This document shows positions 12,068 to 24,419 of a DNA stretch of 64,000 bases, one piece after another. Position 1 is the stretch's first letter. Each line of letters starts with the position of its first letter. The notes beneath the pieces are model-generated. The model saw only the letters and a program-made list of their open reading frames with translations. It did not search any database and had not been told where the DNA came from. The DNA is taken from the NCBI GenBank assembly GCA_012934845.2, contig WNNJ02003431.1:124001-188000 (forward strand), written 5' to 3'. The translations under genes and the position numbers were made by a program. Source of the DNA: Pomphorhynchus laevis. Its lineage: Eukaryota > Acanthocephala > Palaeacanthocephala > Echinorhynchida > Pomphorhynchidae.

Positions 12068-12311
12068 AATGGTGTTTTAACATTAATCTATGTTTGCTTT
12101 GGATGCAGCCACTTTACTATAAACTTAAGCAAACTGATACGTCAATAGAACCGTAAATGGAACTCTTGTAGTTCGAATTTTTCCTTAGTTAAAGTAACAT
12201 GTTAAAAAATATCACAAAACTGTAAATGCTAGATTTTAAACATAAACGAAGCGTGTTCCACTAAAAATATATAGTTGCTTGCGTTACAACGAAAACGCAA
12301 CTATCACAGTT

Positions 12312-15300
12312 ATGAACAATTCTAGCCACGATTATCTTAATGCCAATTGGACATTCTGGTTGTCAAGACGGTATTTTTTGCTTAGATCACTAAATAATGC
12401 TTTTTATCAAATAACCTTTCGATAGAAGCCCACCTGGATGTGATTTGTACAGTTATTTATCTAACTTGCGGTTCATCTATACCGTATACGATAAAGAGGT
12501 ACATCCTTGGTTCTTTTAAATATTACTTGTAATTTTTAACAAGCAGCTATTTATTACATACAATATACTTCATTTAGCACAAAAGTAATTATATTATAAT
12601 AAAATAACTTTAACTTACACCCTTGAATTTCATTAAATCACTATTTAATGTATCACTATTAAATAGTGAATATTTGACTGTATTTTAATATATCAATAGG
12701 TATATTGACGTATATAGGTAATTTAATAATCTTTATTTAATATATTACTAATCTATTCTGCTCGACACAAAAATCATAATTTTAATCCTCCTTCATCAAA
12801 ATTAATGAAAAAAAACAAAACAGAAAATGTTGACTCTTTCAACAGATGACATGAGCATCGAAGAAATATCCGTTTTATCTCATTACAATTTATTCATAGA
12901 AGCTACGTTTCTAATGGTTGTTTTAATAATGAATGCACACGTAACATTTATTTTATAGAAATATAAATTGTAAAATTTAATTAAGTTTTTGTTATTCATC
13001 TCAAATATTTGATAATTTACGTAAATTTAAATAAAAGAATTTATTATGTAATACAATGCAATAGTTTCCCACTAATCGGCCCAGAATCGGATACAAGTTC
13101 GTTGTTATCATTTCAAGATTTCAGTTTCTTTTCAATTTTTTCCTGATTCTTTATGATTTAGAAAACGTAGAATATTCGATCTGATCAGTTCGAATAGGGA
13201 AAAATAAACTAGATGATTAATCGAAGAATTTTTATAATAAGCTAGAACCGATCCTTGAATGTAAAGAAACTTTGGTATAACTAAGAAAAATACTTACCCT
13301 ATTTTACCTCATTTAGCCACGTTAACTCCATTTTATCTCCTTTAATCTCTTTTAACCTTCATTGTATCCATAATGTTCAAAATAAAATTGATTTTCAATC
13401 CCAACGAATTTCTAAATCGAAAGTGTAAAAAAGTTTTAAATAGTTGATAACGATCCATTATTGATAAAGAATGGAGCTGGATCGAGAAAAGAGGAAATGT
13501 TTTATTGATATTTCGCTAACTTCTGTTAGCATCTACATAAATTACTAATTTCTGAAGTAATTTCTAAAGATGCTATTAGAGGTTAGCGAAATATCAAAAA
13601 AAATGTTTCCGTATTTTCTTTGATCCAGCTTCAATAATTCTTTAGTGTAAAAAAGGGTAAGGCAAATCAAACAACGGGGTAAATTAGGTCAAAGAGATAA
13701 ATAGGGCCTCAGGAGGTCAACAGGAAATTTAAAGAATGAAGAAGAATAAAAGGTGGTTTAATCGGGTAAATTAGGCAAAAGGGGTTGTGGGGGATTTAAG
13801 AAAGATTAATATATAATATGAAAAATACTGAGATAATTTATTTTGTTGGAAATACAAGCTGCCAAATCCCTGGGGAAGAAACAAACGTGATCTGTTTTTT
13901 GTTTTTATTTGTATTTTGATAGTATTTTGATTAGAATATATAACTACATATTATATAAAACTTATGGTTCAAAATATGCGGCTTCAATTAAGTGATCTGA
14001 CTTATTTAAGACGTTGAATTTTGTGCTAAATAATATTCCCAGAGTTGGACATATTCCTAACCGCTTTAGCTATCACTTTATGCGTCACAAGTACAGGCCA
14101 TGCTGGTATGGAACATAATCTATTTAGAAGATCGTTAAATACTTTATGTGATTAAGGGAAGACGAAGAAAATATCAAAGGAGGTGACTGGTGCGTTGAGT
14201 GTAATAAAAAAATATCCGTAAGATAATCTACTTTTGAGTAAATATTTCGATTATTTTGCATTTCTTAGCACGACATGTGGGTGCAACTTTTGAAATTAGC
14301 ATCGTCCGAAAACGTGTCCAATTTTTTATCAACAGGTAATCAGATTATAAACATAAAAATTAAATAAAATGTCAATTAAGTAAAAATGAACGTTTGAATG
14401 TTGTTACCTTTCAAGGAATATTAAAGAAAAATTATACCAAAGATTATTAATATAAGTTTGGAATTATCATTTAATATATATTAACATATTTGAAGCTGAA
14501 ACTTAGCAAATTGAATCATGTAAGCATTTGAAAAATACAAAAACTGCAGTGTTATTAGACTTTACTTTGCTATTCTATTTTAATCTATTAAAAGATGAGA
14601 AAAATCTCGAAGTTAATAAAATTCACTGCAATCATAGCCAGCTAGAAGACGGCATTATTAATTTCATGACAAATATAATCGTTATTTTTACATCCCTTGG
14701 CACTTGTTTTGGATTTTAATTAGAAATAAGAAAGCTATATCATGGAATTGACAATATTTATTTATATTATTCATATATTATTTAATATTTAATATATCAT
14801 TAAATTTTAGTCACTAATAAACTTTGTGCTAAACTGATATATTACTTTAACTATTATTTTAAGTTAAAATTTCGAGCATAGTCGAGAATTAAATTAAAAT
14901 CAATTACCTATAATGTTAGAAGATTCAATTGAATTTTGTATTTTGTATTTTATTTCTAATAAGATAAATGTAATCTTAGGTAATCCTATGTAATGGATTC
15001 CTGTTTATTACATTCCATAGGAATGTAATCCTAGGTTTATGTGTCACGCGATTTTACAAACATGCTAGAAATATATGCTCGCGAATTATTATAAATAATT
15101 AATTTATTTATTTAACTTGGCAAATGCGTGCCAGCTGCACGTTTACATGTCCAGTATTTAATAAACGTGCTAATATGCGTGCTCAATCTGAAAAGCGTGC
15201 TAACATCACTTAAAATAAAACACTTTCATTCGAAACAATCAATTAGAAGAATCAGATAGAAAATAAATTTAAATATTTAAATAATTTAATTTATAATTAA

Positions 15301-17066
15301 ATTATTTAAGAAAGCTTATAATGTTCAATATTAACAAAACAATTATATTGAAATTATATTAGAATGAGGCAAAACTAACACTTACTGTGAATTTAAATTG
15401 ATCTCATTGTTAGTGATGTGAACAAATCAAATCACTTAACTGAGTCTATGTATTTCACATAAATAAAAAATAAAATAAATAAATAAAAATAATAATGCTA
15501 AATTAATATATCAAAATATAATAATTAGATAATAAATAATTATAAATAATTGTTATAAGATTTGATATAACTTATATAGAGTTAAAATAAAAAATATAAA
15601 TTTAAAATAAAAGTTGATTTTTATGAACGATTAATAAAATTAATTAATTAAAATTAATTAATTAATTAATTAATTATTAATTATTCCTCTGATAAAACTA
15701 TCTAGTATCTTATTCTAATACAAAGTATATTATTTATTATCCATCCATAAAAATTTCCCGCTAATGATTTTAAATTTATTTTAATATTATTGTGTTGATT
15801 TATATATTTTACTATTTTCTGTTTGATGGTATTTTTATAGTAACCTAGTTTAAAATATGTATCTATTGAATTATTTAAATGATTTTGAAGTAAGCCAATA
15901 TCGTGACATATTGTTGCAATTCTTAAAATTTCATTATTTAATGTATTATATTTTATATTGTATGGTATGCATGAATGCTCATGCAAAAATATGATTCTTG
16001 TAAATTTAAATATGTCATCTTTACGATATAAATTAATAGTAGTTTTAGTTAATGTTAATTTAATGTTCATATCTAGATATAAACCTTCTTTATCATTAAT
16101 ATTGGTTTTGCTAGGCGTAATATAAAATAATTATAATTATAATTAATTATATATCATAATTAATATATTAATTATAATTAATAATATAATTAAGTTGATA
16201 TTATCAAGACTGATAAGATTGATGAGATAAAGATATCAATATCAATATGATTCAAAACCAATATATTTTATTTATAATTTATTCCCAAATATGTTATGTG
16301 AATTCTTAAAATTTCATTATTTAATGTATTATATTTTATATTTAATATGGTATGCATGAATGCTCATGCAAAAATGTTTCTTGTAAATTTAAATATCATC
16401 TTTTTTGAATATCCTTATTTATTTAGCAGTTATTTAGTAATAAAGCTGTTATTTTTAGTGCATAATTATTACAATTATTTGTAATTTTCAATTCTTACAA
16501 TTTTATTGCGGTAATTTACAAACAAATATGTGTTCGCCAATTATTATCGGACTGGAATTCACAGCATATATGTGCGAAAGAGCTGGGAGTGTAAATCAAA
16601 TGCAGCCTACGTTCACTACTCTATTGAATTAAATCTTCATAATTAAATTAATCAACATTAAATTAATTATAATATTAACTAATAATTGAAATTAATTTTA
16701 AATAAAATTAATAAAATTAGTTTTGAATTTAATTCCATTTAATGAAATTATATGGAATATAAAATTATATATATCTTTGTTGTATTTAAAATAAAGGCAT
16801 ATTTTTAAAAAGTTATTCTGTAAATTGTTTTTTTAGTATAATTTATGTTCAGTCTAAATCTACTATTTAGTGTGTATTGGCGTGAATTTAATACTTTAGA
16901 TGACAAGCTCATTGGAGTAAGCATTAGCAGTCGAAACTCATGTGATCTGATACGACTGTGGAACCAGAATGCGTTAAGGGCAGACCAATGTCGTCTTCTA
17001 GATTATTTGAAAGTAACATTGCCTGACGTAGATTGGAAATCAGCTAAATACAATGGTATACATTGA
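12312..17066 (+). CDS. eIF4E-family cap-binding protein, 4EHP (eIF4E2)-like
   Basis: Exons 12312-12370, 12426-12498, 14011-14105, 14157-14217, 14269-14335 and 16900-17066 join through GT/AG sites with matching phases into 173 codons plus TGA. Each exon matches a successive part of the family: NWTFWLSRR (residues 12-20; 4EHP has YTFWYSRR), YSYLSNLRFIYTVYDKE (28-44), RPCWEDEENIKGGDW (73-87; the family's MWEDE...GG.W), HDMWVQLLKL, DDKLIGVSISSR (119-130) and DLIRLW (134-139). The family binds the mRNA 5' cap. W76-E77 and W139 keep the expected cap contacts; the other stacking residue appears to be tyrosine (Y30), as in class II 4EHP, rather than tryptophan. Residue 47 is asparagine where relatives have the partner-binding tryptophan (EDFW in eIF4E, EQFW in 4EHP). 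The N-terminus is short: the ATG has no upstream in-frame ATG before a stop, but a further 5' exon is possible. The last intron (2.6 kb) hosts retroelement relics. Confidence 0.85.
13470..13640. repeat. Fold-back element, family P, copy 1
   Basis: Inverted arms start ggagctggatc outside and contain gatatttcgctaacttctgt then agcatct inside; the right arm mirrors this. A second copy lies at 35481-35681. It sits in intron 2 of the 4EHP-like gene. Confidence 0.75.
15095..15165 (-). repeat. LINE 3' tail with conserved hairpin
   Basis: Carries the shared tail ttggcaaatgcgtgc...; stem cgtgc (15127-15131) pairs with gcacg (15137-15141). Orientation corresponds to a minus-strand LINE. No coding part is attached. 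Confidence 0.7.
15423..15637 (-). repeat. R4 dispersed element, copy 2 (partial)
   Basis: Reverse-oriented blocks aaatcaaatcacttaactga and gagtctatgtatttcac, then the AT-rich interior with tttttatgaacgattaat; the distal part with gccgaaacc is missing. It directly follows the 3' side of the RT relic at 15702. Confidence 0.65.
15702..16420 (-). mobile_element. RT relic (family Y), C-terminal part, in intron 5 of the eIF4E gene
   Basis: A 122-codon minus-strand frame starts MNIKLTLTKTTINLYRKDD and continues with FLHEHSCIPYNIKYNTLNNE and IDTYFKLGYYKNTIKQKI. This is the post-RT region (KRDDFxF, then a conserved RxIC segment) of an RT family widespread in invertebrates, whose core with GVPMGGNSSPIIADLF and FRYIDDICVF is seen at 63700-64000 in this window. 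A partial second copy of the same region lies at about 16300-16420. Very AT-rich. Confidence 0.65.
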
Positions 17067-18650
17067 TGTACATTCCAAAAAGCTAGCTTTGCTGTTTTAC
17101 ATTAAGTACATATGTTTGCTGTAAGAACTTATCAGCTATAGAAACAACCCGGATCAGCTATCGAAATATTCAATTACCAATGTTTTGAAATAGCATTTGA
17201 GATAATCATACTTTTGTTTGAAACGACTATTCACCGTACTGGAAAATTTTAATAATCGCTTTCAATTTATCGAGTAATTTTAAACAACGAAAACCTGAAT
17301 CGATTCGGTCATTGTAAGAACCGATTAGGCAGTCTAAAGTTCAACACACAATTACAGACAAATTTATAAATCAATTCCGTATAATGTGTCAAAAATAATT
17401 AATTGGCTGGAATACGTTGGAAATAATTTATTAAAGACCCCGTAATTAATAGATTTCTATTAGATTTAATTGACTTTAAAAAGCAAAACGTATAAAATTA
17501 CAAAAACGTATTTACTATTTTATTATGCAACCTTACAAATCCAACCTCAGGTAAATAGAAATCTATTCCATTTGGTCTGATTAATGCAAATAAATTGCTA
17601 AATAGATGCAATCGTTTTGTTTAGGTTTTATTAAATTGATTTTTATCTTTTAATAAATTCTATAATTTTATTAATGATAATTTTTTATTATGAAATTGGC
17701 TTTAAACTCTAGCAATTGAAGAGGATGAGTAATTCAATATTTCTGAATAATTCGATATTTTTGAAAATGTATCACAAATACGATTTTTCTCTGTAGTAAT
17801 TAGGAATTTTCCATTTATTTGATTTAATCTAAAATCGCTACCACGTAACAGAATAAATAAAGTCGCAAGTTATCGATTTCCGGCAAAATGATAAAATTCA
17901 GTTTTAAAATGACTAGAATTAATTTAAAATAGGAGTCAAAGGTCAATATAAGTGTGAAGAGAATTACAAGTATCGAATCTACATAAAATATCGTGAAATA
18001 TAATTACTAAAGCACATTATCCAGGCCACAACTACAAAATGAAAATGTATGTAACCATCAGGTTATATTAACGCTTATATAATAACAGCGTATAATTTTT
18101 TATGAAGAATTTACTGACTTAAAATTAGTATTCACATAAAATATAGTAAAATATAAAAATAAATTCTTAAGTGGGAATTTTTATGAATAATTTATGCCTT
18201 GTATTAGAATAGTTTCCATGATAATCAAATTCCATCAGAAATTTGATTATCATCTAAAACATTTTCATGACTTCAGCTTATTTGCTGAAGTCAATTAAAT
18301 AGTCAAAAATAGAAACATTATGTAATGCAAATATGATTATCATATTTTAGTATCAAGTGCTAACCATTTAGAATGGGCTTTGCATTGTCTGATTTGATGA
18401 TTAATGGTTAAAATATTTAAGATATTTATAAACGTTCTAGTTTATTTAATATCGATTTAATGTAACCGGTTAGCTACATTTTGGCATATTAACACACTGA
18501 TGTTTAATTGATAACGGTAAATTTAGTTAACCTTTATTAAAGCAATGCAAAAACTAACCGCAGTATATTATGAGTACATAATAAAAATGCTTTGTATTAG
18601 AATAAGATACTTGATAATCAAATTTCATAAGAGGAAACACGCTATTAGCA
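17067..18650. other. Gene-poor AT-rich stretch with hairpins
   Basis: No coding signal is recognised. Two hairpins stand close together: gataatcaaatt (18220-18231) with its complement at 18240-18251, and gacttcagc (18269-18277) with gctgaagtc shortly after. Confidence 0.6.
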
Positions 18651-18671
18651 CGTATTTGGTCCAACTTCTAT

Positions 18672-18959
18672 GTTGGGTCGAGGAATAGGGTCCGAAACTT
18701 GATAACATCGCAGTTCCTATTAAGGACCTCTAATCCTTATTCAGATACATCGTATATTATTTATTAGTCAATTCATAAAAATTGACTTTTATTTAAAATT
18801 TGTATTAAATTTTATCGTTATATAAATATCAATTGTATAGCATTTTATATTTTTAATTATTTTTAATTTATAAATTACTATATTTTATTATATTTTTTAA
18901 TTTATATAATTATTTTTAATTTCTATAATACGTAGTCTCAGCTAGCTGTTCTGATTTGT
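18672..18959 (+). repeat. R4 dispersed element, copy 3
   Basis: Contains gttgggtcgaggaatagggt, ccgaaac, cagttcc, acctctaatccttattc, ttattagtcaattcataaaa and, at the end, tacgtagtctcagctagctg. About 288 bp. Confidence 0.8.
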
Positions 18960-18984
18960 TATGATTAAAATGAAATAATTTTTT

Positions 18985-19252
18985 ATCAGGGCTTAAACAT
19001 AATAACATATCAGTTCCTCCTGATAACCTCTAATCCTTATTCTGATACAACGTCTGTTATTTATTAGTCGATTCATAAAAATTTACTTTTATTTTAACTT
19101 GATATGAGCTAAATGAAATCTTATATAAAATTATTTATAATTATTTTATTTATCATCGTTTACTTTAAAAATTATTTATTATTATTTTATTTATCATCGA
19201 TTACTTTATAAATAATTTAATATAAGATACTCATTTACTTGATCTGATTTGT
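18985..19252 (+). repeat. R4 dispersed element, copy 4
   Basis: Adjacent to copy 3 in the same orientation: taacatatcagttcctcctg, acctctaatccttattctga, ttattagtcgattcataaaa and a divergent end at gatctgatttg. The two copies form a head-to-tail pair separated by 25 bp. Confidence 0.78.
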
Positions 19253-19324
19253 TTGAATTAAAAACTTATAAATTAAAATGTGTATTTTAAATTAATTTTT
19301 TAATTTTTTTAAAAATTTCCCAAA

Positions 19325-19680
19325 CTTAAGTAAATGAATAAGATATGTTGATGATGCATTTTTTATATTGTAAGTAGATCCATTGTATAGAAATTATCAA
19401 GATAACCTACATTATCAACAACTAATTGGGAAAATTTATTAAAATGGTGTCCTAATAAAAACATTTTCTGATTCGAAGATCTTATTCCATATGAGCATAG
19501 TAAGGAAGTAGGCTTGGGCTCTCCATTGGGACCTATACTGGTAGATATCTATATGACGTGTTGGGAGTCAGACTATATAACCGAGATCCTATCCATACAA
19601 TAGAGTTTGGTACGATAAAATACGGACGGTGAGATATCATTTCTAGACGTGCGGATGAAGAAAAATTATCGGATTACAAC
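19325..19680 (+). mobile_element. Penelope-like RT fragment
   Basis: Plus-strand pieces GLGSPLGPILVDIYMTCWES (about 19510) and ISFLDVRMKKN (about 19640) match the PMGSPLSPxLAxIYM and LPFLDVxI boxes of Penelope-like reverse transcriptases. A block resembling RYVDDAFF (about 19340) precedes them, which is out of the usual order. Decayed; ends where LINE-A begins. Confidence 0.55.
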
Positions 19681-19845
19681 GGATGTATGCAGAAAACTTA
19701 ATATACCCATGTGTCCAACCAATTGACTGTTTTAATATTTATTTGGTTTTATCTACTTACAATCGCATCGTTACCTTAACCATTGCGCCAAGCGAAGAAT
19801 TTCATCCATCAACTAAGAAAAGTTTCAATAATAATACAAATTTAT

Positions 19846-22804
19846 TTAATGTGGCAAATGCGTACAAGCTGTACGCTTACAAGTCCACAAACAAAAATGA
19901 AAAAGTGAAGCAGATAAATTGTTTAAATGGGATCGGATTTGTAGTTTAAAGCACGGCAGGGAAGTTGATTGGCGTATATGAATGGGCAGATGATTCCACG
20001 ATAGAGTAGCAACCACCAGGAAGGAGCGGAGTCCAAAGGAGGTAGAGTAGTTTGGGACATGTAAAAGAAGGGAATTACAGGAACGCAAAGAACAGTAAAC
20101 AGGACGAGAATTATCAAGAAAAGGAAGGTTGAGAAATGTAGGGGTATAAAAAGTTACAAGGCGACAAGCAACAATAAGAAGACGAATTTGAACACGACAA
20201 TAAATTGTAGGCAAATCGAGAGAAGCAAGATGGTAGGATGTATGATCAAAACGACGAAGACGGAGGAGAATTCGGACGGCTGCGTTGACGATGCGTTGTA
20301 GGGGAAGAAGAGTGGATTTAGGTGAGTTGGAAAATAGACTAAGACAATAATCGAGTCTAGAAAAAAAGAGAGAAGATATTAGAGTCATACAAGAAGGGAA
20401 ATCGATCAATCTACGAACTTGACGGAGGTTGCGGAGTATCAAGGTAGATGAGCGTACTTTATCTCTAACGAAAGGTTTAAGTGAAAGTCGGTTGTCAAAA
20501 TGGAAGCCTAGGAAAACGAGATTATCAACGATAGGAAGAATTGTAGAATTTAATGATACGGAGGGAGGTTTGAAGCAGAGGCGTTGAGGTAGGATCCACA
20601 TAATTTTGGATTTATCAGGATTCAGAGAAAGGCGAAGTGAAGAAAGATAATTGGAAATTGAGACAAGACAGTCGGAAGCAGAAACACTAAGATCGTGAAT
20701 ACGATAAACATAGATCATAGATGAGAATGTCATCAGCATATTGCATAACATGAAAGTTAAATTTGTGAGAAATCGAAGACAAATCACCGAGAATAATAGA
20801 GAAAAGCATGGGGCCTAATAGGGAGCCTTGTAGAACACCGGACGGAATGTACGAAGGATGGGAGAGAGAAGAGTTAGAATAGACGCGAAATGTACGGTTT
20901 GATAGATATGAAGAAAACCATGATACAGTGGGTAAAGAGAAGCCATAATCATGACGAAGGCGATGGAGAAGAATCGAGTGATCGACGATGTCAAAAGCAG
21001 ACGATAGATCAAGAGAAACTATGACACTACATAATTTATGATCGCGCGATATGAGTAAGTCGTTATAAACTTTAAGACATGCAATTTCGGTAGAGTAATT
21101 AGAGCGAAAAGCGGCTTGGAAGGGAGGAAATAAGTTAGAGGAAAAGAGACATATATTAACTTGATTAATAACGAGACGCTCAAGGAGTTTAGAGAGGGTT
21201 GGTAGAAGTGAAATAGGACGGTACGAAGATGGTAGTGAAGAGTCGAGAGATTGCTTTTTGATGAGAGGACGAACAGTGGCGCATTTCCAGATGGAAGGAA
21301 ATGTACGGCTACGGATGGACGAGTTGAACAATGTGGTTAGGAAGGGTAAGATAGAGGAGCAGATATTTTTAAGCAAGTGAGTGGGAATTGGGTCAGAAGG
21401 AGAGGTTTTATTAGGTAATGACAGCAGAACCGAAGAAACTTCATCAGACGAAACGGGAAGAAGGTGGAATAGTTCTGGGAGGGAAGTATTTAAAGAGAAG
21501 AGTGGGTACAAGGGGGCTATGGGTAGTAGTGAAAGTAAATTAGATAGCTTAGTTTGTAGATAAGAAGAAAATTCATCAGGATTTATATTACAAGGGGTAG
21601 ATGATCGTGAAAGAATTGAGTTTAAGATTTTCCAATGAGATTTAGAGTTGGAAGATGACTCGAGTTGATTTCGCCAAAAGAGAGTACGTTTAGTACGTAT
21701 AAGAATAAGATGTGAATGGCGTTGAGAAAAGTAGGAATCACGAAGATTTGGAAGGGAGTGAGTTGGGAGAACGTTTAAGAAAGCGATTATACACACGAAA
21801 AGAGTGACGGAGTCGACGCTTAGAAAGACTACAGTCAGAATCGAACCAGGGAGCATGGCGCAAGCGCTGGGAACGTCGAAGTCGACTAGGCAGAAGGTTA
21901 TTGAGGATCGACGTAAGTTCAGAATCAAACAGAATGCAGAGATCATCAGGAGAGAGATAGTTAAGAGGAAGTGAAAAGAGTGAAGAATTGAGTAAGGCTT
22001 TGCAGAGAATAGGGATATTGAGAAGCTTCCAGGGTCGACATGGTGTAGATAATGGTAAAGTCGAAGAAGGAGGATGGGACGAGTAAGAGTGACAAGGAAA
22101 TGATCGGACAAACCAGGATCAGTAATTGACAAGGAGGTATAGTCATTGAAGCAGTTAGGAACAGCAATGATGTCGAGAGCACCGCCGAGAATATGAGTTG
22201 GGCTTGTTGAAAGTAATTTATAGTTAAAATCAGAAAAAAGATTAGTTAAAGTGATAGAGTCAGAGTCAGACGGGCGATCAAGACGAATGTTAAAGTCACC
22301 GAGAACAAAAGAAGGAGTATAAGACAATGAACAGTGAGACATTAGATCTGCAAGGTCGTTAAAGAAGATACGTGATGGGGCAACTGAACCTGGACGGTAT
22401 ACAATCACAAGTTCCAGAGGGAAAGGCGTTGATAATCTGCATATGAGTAATTCGAACGAAGTGTAACGGATGTTAACGTTGATTTTACGTAAAGACATTG
22501 GGTGACGAGCAATGGCAACAATACCGCCATGGTTAGAAGCAGTAGATGTATGAGATGCAATTTGACGAGCTGATTCAACTAGAGAACAACCAGAGCGACA
22601 TAGACGACGAATAGCAAGATCGTCGGAGTCAGAGTGCCAGGATTCGGTAATGCAGAGAATATCGATAGATAATTGATCGAAGATATCGAGAAGCATATCA
22701 GCTTTATGAAGAATGGAGCGAGTGTTGAATAGACTAAGACGAAAAGTATGCTTAGGAGCGAGATTGACTAGCGAAGAAGACAAGGGGGAGAGATGGGACG
22801 CCAT
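19846..22804 (-). pseudogene. LINE-A ORF2: endonuclease plus reverse transcriptase
   Basis: Starts MASHLSPLSSSLVNL at 22804. The endonuclease has LGLFNTRSIL-like start (SLFNTRSILHKADMLLDIF), ITESWH, HGGIVAIARH, VYRPGS, LGDFNIRLD and LSDHFLVT. The RT has KTSPSDPIPTHLL, SSYRPISLLPTLSKLLERL, FRSNYSTEIACLKVYNDLL, SLDLSSAFDIVDHSILL, GVLQGSLLGPMLF and QYADDIL. The first frame stops at 20687 just after the YADD box; the rest (LNPDKSKIMWIL, SRLDYCLSLFSNSPKSTLLP, VRILLRLRRFDH) continues in another frame from 20787 to 19846. Between about 22100 and 21780 the long open frame is out of phase: LINE-B-like sequence (RHAPWFDSDCSLSKRRLRH) appears in a second frame, showing two compensating frameshifts. GVLQGS replaces the usual GVPQGS. 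Confidence 0.88.
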
Positions 22805-22916
22805 CGAATTTTTGGCCTTGTGTGTACAACGTGAAAATTTCCGTTGATTTGACGTATAGATAAGGATGACTCGCCGTTTATTTCACGTCAATGCTTCTCA
22901 ATGCGAGCTAATTGAG

Positions 22917-24095
22917 CTAAGCAATATCAGAAGGGGAGCGGTCAGGAAAGATACGGCAAGTAGATGAAGTGGTAAGAAGTTTAAAACATTGGGAGAGTAC
23001 AGAAGAGGCATGTGAACTATGTCGGAAAACGATTTTTAAGAGTGGAGGACTGAGATGATTGGATTTAGTGGATTTGTTTAAACGAATAAAGGATACAGGA
23101 TCGATATTATTGAAGAGGGATGGGTTATCATCAGGAAGAATGGTTGCTAGGATAGACCTGAAAGCAGATACATCATCATCGAGGCGAGATTGTGGAGAAG
23201 CAGATTCGGAAAGCTTTAAGTTTGATATGATTATACAGCGATCGCGCGAAGGAAAACGATTTCGTGGAAGTGGTGGACGGACAGAGCTGGTAGGAGTCGA
23301 GGCAGATGAGCAGATAGAAGTGGAAATGACAGGGGTGCTTGATAGAGAATTAATATTGGTTGGAGCAAGTGTGACAGGAGCGGGGTGTTGAATCGGTTGA
23401 TCAGAGATGTGACTGGAGATGATTTTTAATGAAGGATGTAAATTATTTGGAAGTGTTACGTGGGAGGTAGAGTAAGGAGAATTAAGATAGGTTGGGGCAT
23501 GAGTGACAGGAATGGAGTGTTGAATCACTTGATCGGAAATGTTACTGGAAATGATTTTGATGGAAGGATGTAAATTATTGAGAAGTGATATGGGGGAGGT
23601 CGAGTAAGAAGTACGTGAAGAGAATAAAGAAGTTTGAGATTTATTTAGATTGGGGGAGGAATAGGAAACGAGGAGGATACGAGATGAGAAGCTTTACCTT
23701 TAGCATTGTTAGAATGAGAAAGATTAATGGAAGATTTGGTTCGTAATTGAACAAGGAGTGTGTGAGAGAGTAGGTTCAATAATGGGATTATAAGATGCGA
23801 AGTCAGGTGTTGATGCGAGGGAAACATCTAAAACAGCATTGGTCTGAGTGGTCGTGTGTGATACAGGAGTAGATGAACAGGATAACTGTAGTAGTCGTAC
23901 TGACGTACAAAAACCGTGTATGAAATGTTTACGTTTATACACCGAGTGGTCGGATATTTTAACACGAACAAGTGTCCATACATCACAATCTTTGGAATCG
24001 CATCCAACTTCAAAGCTGTTATAATCATCATTGCATTCTGATGTGGAAGAATCTTGATCAGGAACAGGGATCTGAGATCGCGCATTTTTAGGCAT
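22917..24095 (-). pseudogene. LINE-A ORF1: zinc-finger-like plus RRM-like protein
   Basis: Starts MPKNARSQIPVPDQ at 24095. A cysteine-rich segment VGCDSKDCDVWTLVRV...GFC resembles the PHD-like finger of CR1 ORF1 proteins. A long S/T/P/N-rich linker with imperfect repeats (HAPTYLNSPYSTSHVTLPNN) leads to an RRM-like C-terminal domain (RCIIISNLKLSES, VSFIRLNKSTKSN, LLKIVFRHSSHASSVLSQ). The product probably binds the element's RNA. The coding sequence passes through at least three frames (24095-23724, 23827-23645, 23528-22917), so it carries two or more frameshifts. Confidence 0.8.
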
Positions 24096-24140
24096 GACCT
24101 TTTATCGATAGATTGAGCTCAATCCGCGAGCGTAGCGATC

Positions 24141-24300
24141 GGAACTGACAGGAATAATCTGGAACTGACAGGAATAATCTGGAGCTGGCAGGAATAATCT
24201 GGAACTGACAGGAATAATCTGGAACTGACAGGAATAATCTGGAACGGACAGGAATAATCTGGAACTGACAAGAATAATCTGGAACTGACAGGAATAATCT
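24141..24300. repeat. Eight tandem 20-bp units at the 5' end of LINE-A
   Basis: Eight units of ggaactgacaggaataatct fill 24141-24300 exactly, with only a few substitutions. The array ends 46 bp upstream of the ORF1 start of LINE-A (minus strand). By analogy with monomer arrays of other LINEs it may act as promoter; that role is inferred. Confidence 0.95.
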
Positions 24301-24419
24301 GGAATGTATGTTTATTAGAAACCAAAATTTTTTTAAGGTGTTCAAGTTAATTACAAGCTATTTAATTCGATATAAGCGAGCAAAAAAAAACAACGAGGAA
24401 CGAGGAACGAAATTACAAA

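Larger units (their letters stand above)
19838..24120 (-). mobile_element. LINE-A, nearly full-length CR1/L2-like retrotransposon
   Basis: Two-ORF LINE with a tandem-repeat array at its 5' side (24141-24300), ORF1, ORF2 (endonuclease then RT) and a 3' tail with hairpin (gcgtac 19860-19865 paired with gtacgc 19871-19876). Its RT resembles LINE-B throughout, so both belong to one lineage. It is about 4.3 kb without the array. The reading frames contain several frameshifts, so this copy is unlikely to be active. Confidence 0.88.

Noticed and set aside
14528-14719. Extra exon or gene inside intron 5 of the 4EHP-like gene
   Set aside because: A 63-codon frame without family similarity; the flanking exons join in phase without it.
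16845-16899. Upstream extension of the last eIF4E exon
   Set aside because: The frame is open further 5', but only the acceptor at 16898-16899 gives the phase required by exon 5 and the family alignment.
24119-24345. Repeat protein over the 20-bp array
   Set aside because: Open only because of the array sequence; it lies upstream of the true LINE-A ORF1 start.
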